Positions 23,295 through 35,550 are shown, counted from the stretch's first letter. The stretch: 64,000 nucleotides of DNA from Bemisia tabaci (GCF_918797505.1 NC_092801.1:39176517-39240516), one strand, 5' to 3'. Notes: generated by a model not told the origin, from the letters alone. A program made the numbers and translations.

Positions 23295-24530
23295 TGAAAA
23301 TTTAAGAAGAATACTACAGTGCCCCAGCGTGTTTCTGAAAATCTATTCACCTTTTGCGAAATTTTTAGGGTAAATTTTTCACTCTTTCTTACGAAACAAG
23401 GGTTGCATGTGAATTCGTAGAAGTTTTTCACGGGTAACACGGGCCCCGGCACCAGGGACCCAATATCCCGCTCTTGTGGCGGGCCTGCCTTCATGCACGC
23501 TGGCCTCTTCCATTTCCGTTAACATTTTTGCAGTCATGAGTGCGTTTAAGTGCGCTCCAGCTAGAATTGTATTTACAAATGGGTGGTTTTTCTACGAGGA
23601 TTAAAAATAAACGAGTGGTACGGAATATTACAAAAGAACATGAACTATACAAAACGATAATCCGGGTATCGGAACTAAGCTGTTTTGAAAACGCCTTCAA
23701 ATGCGGCGTGATACCTCACACATTCCGGAGAGTTCAAATAGTTGTATCATTGCGCCGTAAGAATGTGACTGAAGATTTAAATGGAAATAGCCTCCATGCA
23801 AGCTGGGCTTGTCGATTTCCTTTGACATTTTTGCGCTGGTGAATGCATAGCTGAAGTGCGCTCCAGCTAGAATTGTATTTAGCAAATGGGTGGTTTTTCT
23901 ACGAGGATTAAAAATAAACAAGTGGCACGGAATATTACAAAAGAATATGAACTATACAAAACGATAATCCGGGTATCGGAACTTGGCAGTTTTGAAAGCT
24001 AGAATTGTATTTAGCAAATGGGTGGTTTTTCTACGATGATTAAAAATAAACAAGTGGCACGGAATATAACAAAAGAATATGAACTATACAAAACGATAAT
24101 CCAGGTATCGGAACTTGGCTGTTTTGAAAACGCCTTCAAATGCGGCACGATACCTCACGCATTCCGGAGAGTTCGAATAGTTGTATCATTGCGCCGTAAG
24201 AATGTGACTGAAGATTTAAATGGAAATAGCCTCCATGCAAGCTGGGCTTGTCGATTTCCTTTGACATTTTTGCGCTGGTGAATGCATAGCTGAAGTGCGC
24301 TCCAGCTAGAATTGTATACTTGTAAGAAGAATACTACAGTGCCCCAGCGTGTTTCTGAAAATCTATTCAGCTTTTGCGAAATTTTTAGGGTAAATTTTTC
24401 ACTTTTTCTTGCGAAACAAGGGTTGCATGTGAATTCGTAGAGGTTTTTCACGGGTAACACGGGCCCCCTCCGGAGCCCGGGCCCCGGTGCCAGGGACCCA
24501 GTATCCCCCCCCTTGTGGCGGGCCTGGACG
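23295..24530. repeat. Complex tandem and flanking duplication
   Basis: About 190 bases (AAGAAGAATACTACAGTGCC to GTGGCGGGCCTG) occur at 23305 and again at 24327. Between them three units share GCTAGAATTGTATTTA.CAAA and GGTGGTTTTTCTACGA: two long ones of about 310 bases and one cut to about 145. The long units keep a shared open frame of about 87 codons (GGFSTRIKNK, RRVQIVVSLRRKNV). Confidence 0.75.
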
Positions 24531-24589
24531 TGGGACGTATGAGGAGCCGTCCCTAAATTACACCCGGGTAGATGAACCGGAAATTGTAG

Positions 24590-25150
24590 TTCCTAATGGA
24601 ACACTAGAGAAGGTACGAATTTTGGCATTCTAATACATGTTTCATGATTTAAATTTCACGTAGAACACGATGCGCACAACAAAAATTACCGCAATTAACT
24701 CCTTACGAAGATATTTAATGATTCTTGATGCGTGAATTCAAACCACCCGCTCATGAAAACTCAATGCTCTATACGTGATTCACATCGCGCGCTGAACGTT
24801 GTCATGACAGTTTCTGTGATATAAAAATCTGGCAACCTCAATCTTGACGTTTTGGCTCAGCTACAGCAAATTGCTAATATTTTGAAGAACACATTGTGGG
24901 AAATGAACATTGCTCGATTGAGAAGCTTGCTGAAACCGTTGTAATGCGCGATTTGACTCACGCAGTGCTTTGAGTTTTTTGTGAGCGGGCAGTTCAAATT
25001 CCTCGTAACCAATGGGAAATAAAAACGTTAATATCTTCCTTAGTTGGTTTCAGTAATTTTCGTTGTGTGAATCGTGTTCTACGTGAACTTCTGGTTAAGA
25101 AACATGTATCAGATTGCTTAAATTCGTACCTTCTCAAGTGGTCCATTGCA
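24590..25150. mobile_element. Long inverted-repeat element Y
   Basis: The left arm about 24597-24690 and right arm about 25052-25147 are complementary over some 95 bases (GAGAAGGTACGAATTT; CACGTAGAACACGAT). The 360-base centre has no recognisable coding. Confidence 0.65.
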
Positions 25151-25235
25151 AAATATGGTACAAATGGATCCGGATTAGAGAGAAAAGTTAAAAATCGAGG
25201 ACCAAATACGTATATTCCATCTTCGGCTATGTTGC

Positions 25236-25690
25236 TCACATAGTCCTTAAAGCACCGTTACAAATCAAACAAACGGAAACAACAAGATATGGAAATAGAT
25301 CAAGGGATTGGAAGCGTGTTGAAGACGGCGCAGAGATACAACTATTCAAACTTGATGGATGTCCGTGTTGCGTCTGCAAAATTGAAGGCGCGATGGCGCG
25401 GAGCGTGAACTCGCAATGCTCCGCTTTTATGCTGCCAATGAGGTGTCGCTCGGATTCGAAAGAAAATTTATATAACAAGGCTCGGATAAGTATTTTCTAT
25501 CTTTGTCGATGTTGCTCACGTAGCGCTTAGAGCACCACTCTAAATAAGACAAACGGAAGCAACAAAATATGGAAATAAATCAAGGAATTGGAAGCGTGTT
25601 GACGACGGCGCTGTGATACAACTATTCGTACTCGATGGATGTCCGTATTGCATTTGCAAAATTGAAGGCGCGATGACGTGAGACGAGGCT
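25236..25690. repeat. Tandem repeat family H, two units
   Basis: Units of about 280 bases begin near CACCGTTACAAATCAAACAA and CACCACTCTAAATAAGACAA. Each includes AGATACAACTATTC, GATGGATGTCCGT and AAATTGAAGGCGCGATGGCG. Open frames on both strands are chance products of the repeat. Confidence 0.75.
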
Positions 25691-25773
25691 TGAGGAGATA
25701 TAGCATTGTAAAAAGGAAACGAATTTCGAGTGAAATTCAACGGTGTAACTTTGAGAATGGACCTGGCAAGGGA

Positions 25774-26337
25774 TTACAATAATTTGCCTCTGCAAAAAAT
25801 TAGACGTACAGAAGGAACATGTCTGTGCAGCCGTTTTATTCGCCGATCACGATTCATCGACCAACCTTCCCATGACTGTGATTCGATAAGGCACCCACGG
25901 TGACCAAAGGCCTGCCCAAAGCCCTCGGTCGTCGGCTGGAATCCCTTTCCGGCGGTTCGACAACCCTCAGCGATCGGGCAATTAGTCTGCCCGGACGTTG
26001 ATGAATCTGCCGAGACTGACTGATGTGTCGTTGATGATGCACCACTGCGCCGCACGGCCAGTATCGGCCCCGCCGTATTTGTACGTGTCCGTTCCGGCTT
26101 AAACGCCCTCTCGCTTTCGACCAAACCGCCTAAGTCGATCCACAAGTGAGGCTTTGGATGAATATGCATCCCTTTCGATAACGCTCGGGTGGGGATGGAG
26201 TTACGATGTTTTGCTGGTACGTTGAGGATGTGAATGATTCCTGCTAAATACTCGGTTTGGTTTCCAATGCCATCTCCCGGTTCTTTGACTGCTGATGTAT
26301 TACACGCATGCGCATTGTAAACTGCCTTGGATAGCAA
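25774..26337 (-). CDS. unrecognised 187-codon open frame
   Basis: This is one of the longest open frames outside the LINE. The translation is polar and rich in Ser, Thr, Gly and Arg, with no signal peptide, membrane segment, zinc-binding pattern or catalytic motif that I recognise. It is bounded by repeat family H on the low side and MITE Z1 on the high side. Local GC content is higher than its surroundings, which by itself lengthens open frames. It could be a fragment of an unknown transposon gene, a nested orphan gene or chance. No intron or promoter evidence was found. Confidence 0.2.
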   Translation of the reverse strand: MLSKAVYNAHACNTSAVKEPGDGIGNQTEYLAGIIHILNVPAKHRNSIPTRALSKGMHIHPKPHLWIDLGGLVESERAFKPERTRTNTAGPILAVRRSGASSTTHQSVSADSSTSGQTNCPIAEGCRTAGKGFQPTTEGFGQAFGHRGCLIESQSWEGWSMNRDRRIKRLHRHVPSVRLIFCRGKLL

Positions 26338-26382
26338 GTTGCCAAGTCTCTAACATCGATGAACGAACCGTCTATAAAGGTG

Positions 26383-26693
26383 CACGGAGAAAAAAAACCT
26401 GGTGCGTGGGACCTGAAGTTTAGGGCATAGGGATCTCTGAAGTTTTCGGATTGAGCATCTGAACATGTCGACGTTTGGAGCACACATCTGAAATTTCAGT
26501 TCTTACATCTGAAGTACTTCAGATGTGAGAACCGAAGTTTTTCGGATGTGAAAATTGAAGTACTTCAGATGAAAGAACTGAAGTTTCAGATGTGTGCTCC
26601 AAACGTCGACTTGTTCAGATGCTCAATCCGAAAACTTCAGAGATCCATATGACCTAAACTTCGGGTCCAACGCACGAGGTTTTTTTCTCCGTG
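26383..26693. mobile_element. Foldback family Z, copy Z1 (TG duplication)
   Basis: CACGGAGAAAAAAAACCT to GGTTTTTTTCTCCGTG, 311 bases and almost completely palindromic, with repeated CATCTGAAGTACTTCAGATG blocks. TG flanks both sides (26381-26382, 26694-26695). Confidence 0.82.
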
Positions 26694-26738
26694 TGGAGTG
26701 GACTTTGCAAGGTGTCCTCATGATTTCTGGGAGCTGAT

Positions 26739-26880
26739 TACTGGAATTGGTAGACAAAGCCACAGACAACGCTATGGGCAAAGAAGATAAAGAATAGGAT
26801 ATGACCAGATCGCTAAATTTTCGGTTTATTTTCTTTGTCTGTCACTTTGTATATCAATTTCTATAGACAGCCAACTGAAT
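26739..26880. mobile_element. Foldback family F, short copy F3
   Basis: GGTAGACAAAGCCACAGAC to TTTGTATATCAATTTCTAT. About 140 bases with the centre deleted. Confidence 0.6.
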
Positions 26881-28837
26881 TCTCAGGAAGTTTAAGGTGG
26901 GTCATCAGCACTTGGGAGAACAGTTTGACAGTAGATTGATCAGTTGCGAATTTCTTAATTTTAGGGCACTGCTTTAAAATTTCCGAGTATCACATAAGAG
27001 AAAGTATCACTTTAAGAAGAAAAAAAGGTAAAATACCAGGATTGCAGTAAAATTACCGAAAATTCCCAGCTGCAGAGAAGCTTTTATACATTTTCAATGA
27101 TTCATTTTTCCAGGTTCTTTGTGGTTTTATCCTGTTTTTATTCGTCTCAGTTGGATGTCATTAGCGGTAACTTATTAGGACTTTCGATCATTTCTAGGAG
27201 TATAGACAACACTGGTCAGCGTTGTTCAATATGAGGCGCAGCAACAATGAGACCGTTTAAAAATCGTTCTGTGACTATTATTGTGGATATTTCGAGACTT
27301 ATTACTTTTGTTCGGACCGATTCCCAACTATTCTTTTTCATGTATCCCAAAGCTACCGCGCTCCAAACACGCATCGTATCCAATCAGCCACGGCATAAAC
27401 CACGAATGTACGTGTAAGATTTCCACTGGAGAAAAGCGGTTTTCCCTTGGCGGGGTAGAACTCCTCGCTACAGGTGATTTCTCCTGGCGGCGAGTCCTAT
27501 TCCACTGATTGCGTTCATTTTCGGTCTGAACGATGAGATGCGGTGATCTATGTTTATCTCAATAAGCGGCTGTCATCTATTTCGTTTGCCTGATTCCGAG
27601 TGTCAGTATATTTACCGGTCGATGTTTGATTTTCGGTCAGGATGATTGAATGCGAGCTAAACGATTACGTCGAACCGAAAACTGTGGAGAGATGTTTTTA
27701 CCCTTCTGATGCGATGGTCCTAATGAAGCTTTCAGAGTGAGTGTTCGGTAATACTGAACGGTTAAGGTGATAATATGGAGGAGATTCTCCAGTCTCCACT
27801 GCTCCATGACAGGACATACAAATGAAATCAGAACATTCATGGAGGGTTAGATGAAAATCCGACCGAAAATTTTACGTGCGAACTGTGAGCTAGGGTGTCT
27901 ACAAGTCCGGAATATCCAGAAATAGTACTTCTTTTTTAAGGGCGGTCCGGAAATACTGAAAAAGTGCGGAAATTTCGCAAGAAGGTCCGGAAATTTTGTC
28001 GTTTTTGTCGCAATTTGAGCAAGAAGTTCAAATTTTTCGAATTTCGTCAAATGAAAGCACAGGAAAAGTACTGAATTTTTCTGTTGAGGGAATACTGAAT
28101 TTCTGGGGATTGTACTGAAAAAGTACTGTAAAAAGTACTGATTTTTGGCCAGCCTATTTCGGTAGACACCCTGCGACTGAAAAACCTTGGCAAAATCTCG
28201 AAATGGATGACCTCAAGAGCGTGGCAAATGATAAAAAGAGACATCTCCCACGATTTATCATTGAGAGTTGATGACTTTATTTTGCAGCCACGGAGCTGTT
28301 TATAAATGATTCGTACCTTTCATTTTTCCATTAAGACGATGACGCAATCCGCTGCACCCCCGAGCCAAGTTTCACCGGAGTAGGATATTTTCATAACGTG
28401 AACTTGCAAACTACGACACGATTTTACGACGCCTTGTTTTATATTCTCGAGGAGGGATGCCACGCTCCGTTCTTGGTTACGATTTTTCATGGATCATTTG
28501 TTAATTGGCATTGCGCAACATCATTAATTGTGGGGAGGATCAATTTTGAGATTGGAAAAGGAGCAGGATCGGTGTTTTGTTCTGATTAAGATGTATTTCG
28601 TCAAGATTCTCGATACTTGAGAGATCTGCGGCTCTATCAAAAGACGTCTGCTTTTTGAACCTGAACTTTTATACTTTCAAAACAAGCCCTGGAATAATCG
28701 CTAAAATTAAGTTACGCACCCGCATTTTTTAGAGTATTGCACTGTAAGAAACTGAGTTTTGAGATACTATATTCGTATTGTAAGAATATCATTACAAAAC
28801 ACGTTACCAAAAAGTAATCGAAATATGGACTGCGTTT

Positions 28838-29100
28838 ATCAGAAAGGAACCAACCCACATTTTCGAAAAAATTGAGATAAGAATGTTATTGAGTTCCACA
28901 AGCCGTATATTTTCTCCTGCCAAAAACTGAAAGTCTTAAAACACACATTTTCACACAATTTCCACACAACACACAAAACACACAAAACACACATTGTGTG
29001 TGTTTCCACACACAATTTTTTACATTGATCCTTATGCGAAATGAGACTTCAAACGTCTTTTTCTTAATTTCAACTTAATGTGGGTTGGCTCCTTTCTGAT
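28838..29100. mobile_element. Foldback element W with CA/TG microsatellite core
   Basis: ATCAGAAAGGAACCAACCCA and TGGGTTGGCTCCTTTCTGAT form a terminal repeat of about 24 bases. The centre carries CACACAAAACACACAAAACA. Confidence 0.7.
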
Positions 29101-29480
29101 GAACTTGGTCCATATACCCCATGCCATTCTGACACAAAATACGGCGTCCATCGAAGCACTTTAAACAGCAGGTGCGAACCTGGAAGATATCTCGCTCCCA
29201 CCGACCGGCAACAGTGCGCAGGGGTAAAGAACATAATTATTGCGAGAATGCGTCGACGGAAACTGACACAAGCAGAACTAATTACAGATGTTCGGGGTTC
29301 GTTTTCGCGAGGCTCCGTGTCGTTTTCAGCTTCCCGGAGAAAACACCCCCTCCCCCCTCTTGGGTGGGGGTCCCCGCATTCCTGACGTAATCGGCGAGTG
29401 CTGAAGTTTCAATCCGGTGTTTGTTTTTCAACCCCTTCCCCGAGCCTCCACCGGTGAAACGTCGATTTTTGCCACCTACC

Positions 29481-29734
29481 CTGCCGAGCTACGGACAAAC
29501 GACACATGAACCCATCAGGCGTTGCCAAATATCCTTCGATAAAATACGAATTTCTGAGTAAGCTCGTGAATTTTTTTCTTCCAGCTTGATAGTGAATGTT
29601 GTTCGCAATTTTACCTATAGATCCTTAAAATTCGAAGGAAACTTATTCATAAGTTTCCTAAAAAATAAACATATTATTGAAGGAAATTTGGCAGCTTCTG
29701 GATGTTCATATGACGTTCTTCCTCAGCGCGGCAG
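29481..29734. mobile_element. MITE family A, copy A4 (diverged)
   Basis: Left CTGCCGAGCTACGGACAAAC, right CGTTCTTCCTCAGCGCGGCAG, with the family core GCGTTGCCAAATATCC near the left end. 254 bases. Confidence 0.75.
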
Positions 29735-30833
29735 TCCCGAAGTAATTTAGCCATGCTGAGAATGCGTGTGTTCCCCGCGGAGGTAAAGAACAAGGAGCTG
29801 GGGACACCGGGAAAAGACCGTCGCGCTAAGCGGAAACCGCGTAACTGCGAATAATTATCCTTAGGAGATGCGTCGTTTTAGCTGTAGGAGGGTTGGGGTG
29901 GATATAGGTTGGGGGAGGAATGTCATTTATGCCGCGTCGCCGGGGTGGAAAATTTGCGGGGGTCTCGTTTTCGATATGTGAGCGTTTGCGTATGATATAC
30001 GTTATGCCTTTGATTAATAATTCTCTTCAGAAGCGATTCTCCGGTGCGAGGAGGGGGAGAGGAGGGAAAGGTGCCGCCCGATGGAAAGAATTCCTTCGTT
30101 TTCGGAAAATTCTGCGTCTGTTGGGGTGGCAGCTCTCTGCTTAAGTGCGTATAATTTTTTAAACTAAGAAGATGTAAAGTTGCAGAGGCAAAGGGATCGA
30201 CGGAAGAGGGATTGATAGTCTTTTTCTAGCTTTCCTCACATATGAAATTTCACTAGTAGTAAGGTAAATTGCGATACTAACAAATAAATTCGAAGGCACC
30301 AATATGGCCCATTGGACAAAGTCTGAAGTATAAGAAAACGTCACATGTTTTCTCTTCAAAATCGTACGTAGAAAAGCAATAGAAAACAGTTCGCACGACG
30401 GGAAGTTATGAAATCAATTTCTGAACGATACATTGACAAGTCTTTTAAACACAAATCAAATGGAAGTTCAATTATAAAGATGTCGTCACTTGTATTTCTG
30501 CTAATTAACCAATGTTAATAAAAAAAATTCTTATATCTTCTTCAGGAGTTCATTTTTAGATTTCCTGTTGTGTGGTTCGTTGTTCTCGTCAAATTTTGAA
30601 GAGAAAACACGTAGCGTTGTGCTCTGATTCATTACTCGCCTAGAGGCCCACTGCCTGAGAATGTGGTTAAATCGATGGTTCTTCTTCAACATGTTCTGAA
30701 ACTTTGTTCTTGCCGAGATTTCCAAATGTTGATGCTTTTACTTTCTTAGGTTCTTTTTCAGTCAGAAATTTCGGTCTTCGTGGATAAAAACTTTCCCCTT
30801 AATTCCTACTCCTACATGCTGATGAAAATTATA

Positions 30834-31027
30834 GACCGAAAAAAAACTTCAGCTGCGGAAGCTGTACTTGCACTGTGACATACTGTCCGAATGCTGGGCA
30901 CAGAAGCAGGAAGTTCCGGGTGCAGCACCCGGTGCAATCGAAGCTGCGGCTCCAGCAACCGGAAGTTTCGGCCTCTGAGCCCGGAATGGACGGTGTGTCT
31001 GTACAGTCCGTAATTTTTTTTCAGTGT
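30834..31027. mobile_element. Foldback family O, copy O2
   Basis: GACCGAAAAAAAACTTCAGC to TTTTTTTTCAGTGT, with CAGGAAGTTCCGGGTGCAGC matching the O1 interior. Confidence 0.7.
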
Positions 31028-31571
31028 ATTAAATATACATGCAGATAAATCGAGAGACTTGGAGCAAAATTTTTGCGAGACAAGAGGCAACATTGAGAGG
31101 TCTTTATGGCTCTTAGGCGCCCTCTGGGTCTGGGAGAAATCAATTAACTCCACGTCTCGGACGATAGATGTCGTTGATTTACGAGCTCGTCAATTGCCAA
31201 TTAGACAGGGCGCATGGTCCGTCTCGACGGAGTGTGGTCAATGTAAATATTTGTCGAGAAATGGGCACTGCTTCGGGTGCCTCCCCGTGTCCTCAGTTTA
31301 TAATAAGTCGCCAAAATTTGAGTCGGCAGGGTGCCAAAAAACAGGTGCTTCACAAATCCTGTTATTAAAATCATCTTTCGGACGTCATCGGCGATCGCAG
31401 TTTCTGGCCCATTCGAGCTCGTTCTGAAAGATTTGAAGCATTTAGAAAATTTAGTGAGTGATATACAGGGTGTCCCAGGATTAAGCACGAATATTGAAGG
31501 AGTCGATTCTTTGGGTCAAAAAAAGACTTTTCTGTAGGATAACTTTTTTTTCCAAAAACGTTTTCCTTGAG

Positions 31572-31950
31572 TAGAGTACCTTTATAGGGAGAGTACATAA
31601 ACAACTCACTTTATGCAGCTCTTAGGGCCCAAAAGGGCGACAACGTGAAAAACGAAAATCACTGAAAAGTGCCGCTGCCAACCTATGCATTTGAAAGATT
31701 AATCAATAGGGCCGACAGCGCATTATGAACAAGCTTTTTTAAGGATAAGACTTTGAAACTGAGAAAATTTATGCGAAATCAAAGTTTTACACATGCATTT
31801 ACAATTTTTGATCAGTGTGGTCAGTAGTACGACTGGATAATTTAAGTTCTTAGGTTGGCTTCCCTTTTGGGCCCCAAGAGCTACATGACCTGATCAAACC
31901 TAACCTCCAAATTTTCAAGTTGTCCATACTCTCCCTATAAAGGTACTCTA
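31572..31950. mobile_element. hAT-like MITE Q
   Basis: TAGAGTACCTTTATAGGGAG and its inverse at the ends. Flanking octamers TCCTTGAG and TCTTTGGG agree at 6 of 8 positions, a decayed 8-base duplication. It sits inside older repeat sequence that begins CAGGGTGTCCCAGGATTAAG at about 31467. Confidence 0.72.
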
Positions 31951-32254
31951 TCTTTGGGTACCCCAGTTACTCCTATTACCCCCTATTATTCCCTGTTATC
32001 TTAACTTTAACCTTGAAAAACCAAATTTTGTCGACGAAAAATGACGCTTCAAGTCAAAAATGAAATCTCAAGAAAAAAGTTTTTCAGTGAGAGATGCGCG
32101 GCTCGGGAGTTTTATCGTGGATATAGAAGCGTATCCCACCGAAACAATGATGAGTGATCATCGCCGGCAACAAAAATTAATGAATTTTAAATCCAGAGAA
32201 AATGAGGTAAGAATTTGAGACTGTACCAATATTAACCCAATTTAAATCGTTTTT

Positions 32255-33918
32255 GATCAAAGTGATCAAAGGGTTGCGACGGAATAAAATGCGCGACATC
32301 ATATCTCCGATACCAATTGACAAGATGGAGGACTATTTTAAAGATTTATTAACGGAGAGGCGACCCGAGTTTCAAGGCGGAGTCATAAGCACTAAAGAAG
32401 ATTCCAACGTGGAGATCCAGCTCCAAGATGTAGTGAAGGCTGTGAGGGAGTTGAAAACTCGCAGAGCTCCTGGACCTGGGGGTATACCGGCGGAGTTGAT
32501 AAAATGTGGTACCGGTAAACTATTTGAACATCTGAGGAAACTTATGCAAGACTGTTTGCATGGTTCCGAAATACCAAAGGATTGGAAGGAGTCTTGGATT
32601 ACTCCCAGTCATAAGAAAGGTAGTAAGCAAGATTGCGACAACTACAGAGGTATATCGGTCACAGGAACCTTGAGCAAGGTCTACGGTAAAATTCTCAAGG
32701 CAAAGGTCGAAGAGGTATGGAGCGGCCAGGAAGCCGAAGAACAGGCTGGTTTTAGAGCCGGTAGGTCTACCGTCGACCATTTGTTCACCATTACCCAGGT
32801 CATCGAGAAGAAAAGGGCGGTCAGCCAGGAGCTGCACTTGGTGTTTGTGGATCTTCAGAAAGCTTATGACAGCGTGCCGTTAGTGAAGCTTTGGGAAGCC
32901 TTGGAAAAAAGGGGTTTTAGCAAAGGACTTGTGGGGGCAATTAAATCATTTTATAACGGGACGATAGCAAAAATTAAATGTCGTGGAGAGTTGTCCGGAG
33001 GTTTTTTCGTCACAAAAGGGCTAAAACAAGGCTGTTGTTTGTCACCAACACTATTTAAGGTATACCTAGAGCACGTTTTAGAGGAATGGAAAAAGAAGGT
33101 TGCAGGAATGGGCGTTCCACTCCTTGATGGGCAGACCCTTTATACTCTATGCTTTGCCGATGACCAGATCGTTGTAGCTCAAGATGAGGAAGATGCAGAT
33201 TACATGACGCGGAAGTTGGTCGAAGAATATCGGAAATGGGGCATGGACGTTAGTGTGTCCAAGACAGAGAAGCTGGTCGTGGGAGCAGCGCATCAACGGC
33301 AAAGCATAGAGCTTGAGGATGGACGGCGCATCGAAGAGTGTGACGAGTATAAGTATCTCGGTGTTTGGCTCGATCAGGATGGAAGGATGGATAGAGCAAT
33401 TAAGGACAGGATCATCCAGGGCAGGAGAGCCATCGCGATGCTGAACGGGGTGCTCTGGGATCAGAGCATCTCAAAGGCAAACAAGCACCGGATATATGAC
33501 GCCATCGTTAAAAGTATCGTGCTCTATGGTAGTGAAGTGTGGCCTTTGACGAAAAGAACGCAAGAAATGTTGAGGGCAACTGAAATGGATTTTTGGCGGC
33601 GATCTGCCGGCATTTCGAGACGGGACCGTGTCCGTAATGAGAGAATTCGCCAGGTGATGAAGGTTGAGAAAGATATCGTGCACGATCATGTCCAGGCAGT
33701 TATGCTGGTATGGACATGTGCAAAGAATGTCGGAGGAGAGGTTGCCCAAACAAGTTTTGGATTGGGTACCACCTGGGAAGAGGCGACGGGGACGTCCCGT
33801 AAAGGGTTGGCGGCAGGGCGTTGACAAAGAGATGTTGCGGTGTCAGTTGCCCGATAACCTCTGGGAAGACAGGCATATGTGGCGCTTGGGTGTCGTAGAA
33901 CGCCAGAGTGCGTTATAA
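32255..33918 (+). pseudogene. LINE reverse transcriptase, frameshifted and lacking endonuclease
   Basis: The frame is open from the truncation point with no native start. Counting residues from 32253, there is RAPGPGGIPAELI at about 71, NYRGISV at 130, FVDLQKAYDS (first catalytic Asp) at 198, GLKQGCCLSP at 256 and FADD (the YxDD box) at 301-304. These are the fingers and palm of a non-LTR reverse transcriptase. A connector with YLGVWLDQDG and LYGSEVWPL follows. Near 33690-33705 the frame shifts by one base: the expected C-terminal tail QLCWYGHVQRM, RLPKQVLDW, PPGKRRRGRPVKGW continues in the next frame to a stop at 33916-33918, while the first frame runs out of homology and stops at about 33824. 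With no endonuclease and a frameshift this copy cannot be autonomous. The tail motif is common in insect RTE-like elements. Confidence 0.88.
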
Positions 33919-33940
33919 AGCGACTTTATATATATATATA
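32255..33940 (+). mobile_element. 5'-truncated RTE-like LINE with target-site duplication
   Basis: The body carries only a reverse transcriptase and the C-terminal part of ORF2. It ends in a (TA)n tail a few bases after the stop codon. The 12 bases TAAATCGTTTTT occur at 32243-32254, directly before the body, and again at 33941-33952 directly after the tail, which is the expected duplication of target-primed reverse transcription. The endonuclease domain and 5' UTR are absent, so this copy arrived truncated. Short 3' UTR, tandem-repeat tail and protein style suggest the RTE clade, but a related clade is possible. Confidence 0.85.
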
Positions 33941-34833
33941 TAAATCGTTTTTTTATTCTTCGTCACACAGAAACAAACGTATACCACCCCAGGCTCATCT
34001 TTTGTGCCAGTAAAAAAAAAAAAAACCAACACTGATTTTCTCGACAAAGTTCCGACTAAATCGAGCTAGGAGCTCGCCGACGGCCACCTTGGATCCATTA
34101 ATAACTCGCTTTTGTGACCGACGCAAGACGCAGCGAGGAGAAAAAATTGAAAACGAAGAAAAAGACGCGAGAATCAAAAATTTAAGGGTCTCCATTGTTT
34201 CCGATTCCGACCGCGGAGATTAGTATCTATTGTTTTTGCCCGACTCCTCGACCGGGCGAAACTCATTAGCCGCGACCGCTTTGTCTTCGGACATAAAGGC
34301 GTAAAAATTGGTGTGGCACTCTCGGCCGGCTAAAAAGAAGTCGGCGGAATTAGTGTTAACACTTAAATAATTACCTGGACCATCATTAAGAGCCGGCCCC
34401 TCATTGCCGAATAAATACTATAGTCTATCTCTCGTAGGCTTGAAAAGCTGATTTTAGGGGTGACGCGGCAACGCCGCTTGTTTTAATTAGGCGGCGTGTT
34501 ACCTGTCTCAAATTTGCGCAAGAACCGCGTAATTGACCACGGGTTCGGATGGGAGTTGGGCGGTTTGGCGTGCGGGTTGGCGGCGCTGTCCGGAAGCTCG
34601 TTGGGGTGTTAGCGTTGTTTTCGGGTAGGGTTACAATGTAACCGAAACAAAGTTGATGACCGATGAGAGGTCCGAAAAACTTAATTTGACTGTTTGCACG
34701 TCCGGGTGGGCTGAGCGGCTGGGTCTGAATCGCTTAGGAGATGATGACCTTTCGCGCTTCGTGTAATGAGCTTCTTCATCAGTGGCCAAAGTGGGCAGTG
34801 GACGGCGATGATGACGGAGAAAGTGTCATGGCG

Positions 34834-35248
34834 CACTGAAAAAAAATCTCGGTGTATTTACTAAGAAAAGGGTAAAATTACCAAGAATTCAGGGTTCTAT
34901 TTGATCCCAGTTTTTTCTTGGTAAAATTACCATTTATGGAATTGGTAATTTTACCGAGAAATCTCGGTAAAATTATTGACTTTCTCGGTAATTTTACTGG
35001 ATCTTGGTAAAAACGCCAATATTTTTTATCGACTGTGGTAGAATTACCGAGATAAAATGGCAAAGTTACCGGGAATTGATTACCAATAAAAGTGGTATTC
35101 TTACCTGAAAAAAAAAAACAGTAAAAATACCGGTTTTCAGGTAAGCTTACCAGTCTGTCTTGGTAAAATTACCAATAATTGGTAAAAAAGTGAGATGGTA
35201 AAGGTACCAACGGACCTTGGTAAAAACGCCGAGAATTTTTTTTCAGTG
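34834..35248. mobile_element. MITE family B, copy B4
   Basis: Intact CACTGAAAAAAAATCTCGG to TTTTTTTTCAGTG, same orientation as B3. CG flanks both ends as a 2-base duplication. Confidence 0.82.
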
Positions 35249-35275
35249 CGTGCCTCTGATTTTCAGTTTATGTGC

Positions 35276-35550
35276 TGGTTACACGCTCAAATTTCCATCA
35301 AATCCCATCAAACGGCGACTGGTGCGCACCATCTACCATCAAATTTCTGCGGCCTGCAAACAATTGATGGTGGATGATGGAGCTGTGGGGCTCATCCTTC
35401 ATCTGATTTCCACACAACCGTGCTTCTTTCATGCTTATTTCAATCAACACGCTGTTTTAATTAATTTTACTCGTCAATCTAGACAACTCTCGACCGCTAT
35501 CTTGGTCATCATTTCGATCGGAATTTGACGGAAATTTGAGCGTGTAATCA
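35276..35550. mobile_element. Inverted-repeat element T
   Basis: CTGGTTACACGCTCAAATTT and AAATTTGAGCGTGTAATCAG bracket 275 bases. It starts 27 bases after B4. Confidence 0.65.

Noticed and set aside
23540..24312. CRISPR-like regular repeats
   Set aside because: Units are 145-310 bases with no short spacer pattern, in a eukaryotic intron; simple tandem duplication explains them.
34690..34760. Possible tRNA-like CCGGGTGGGCTGAGCGGCTGG segment
   Set aside because: B-box and cloverleaf stems could not be completed.
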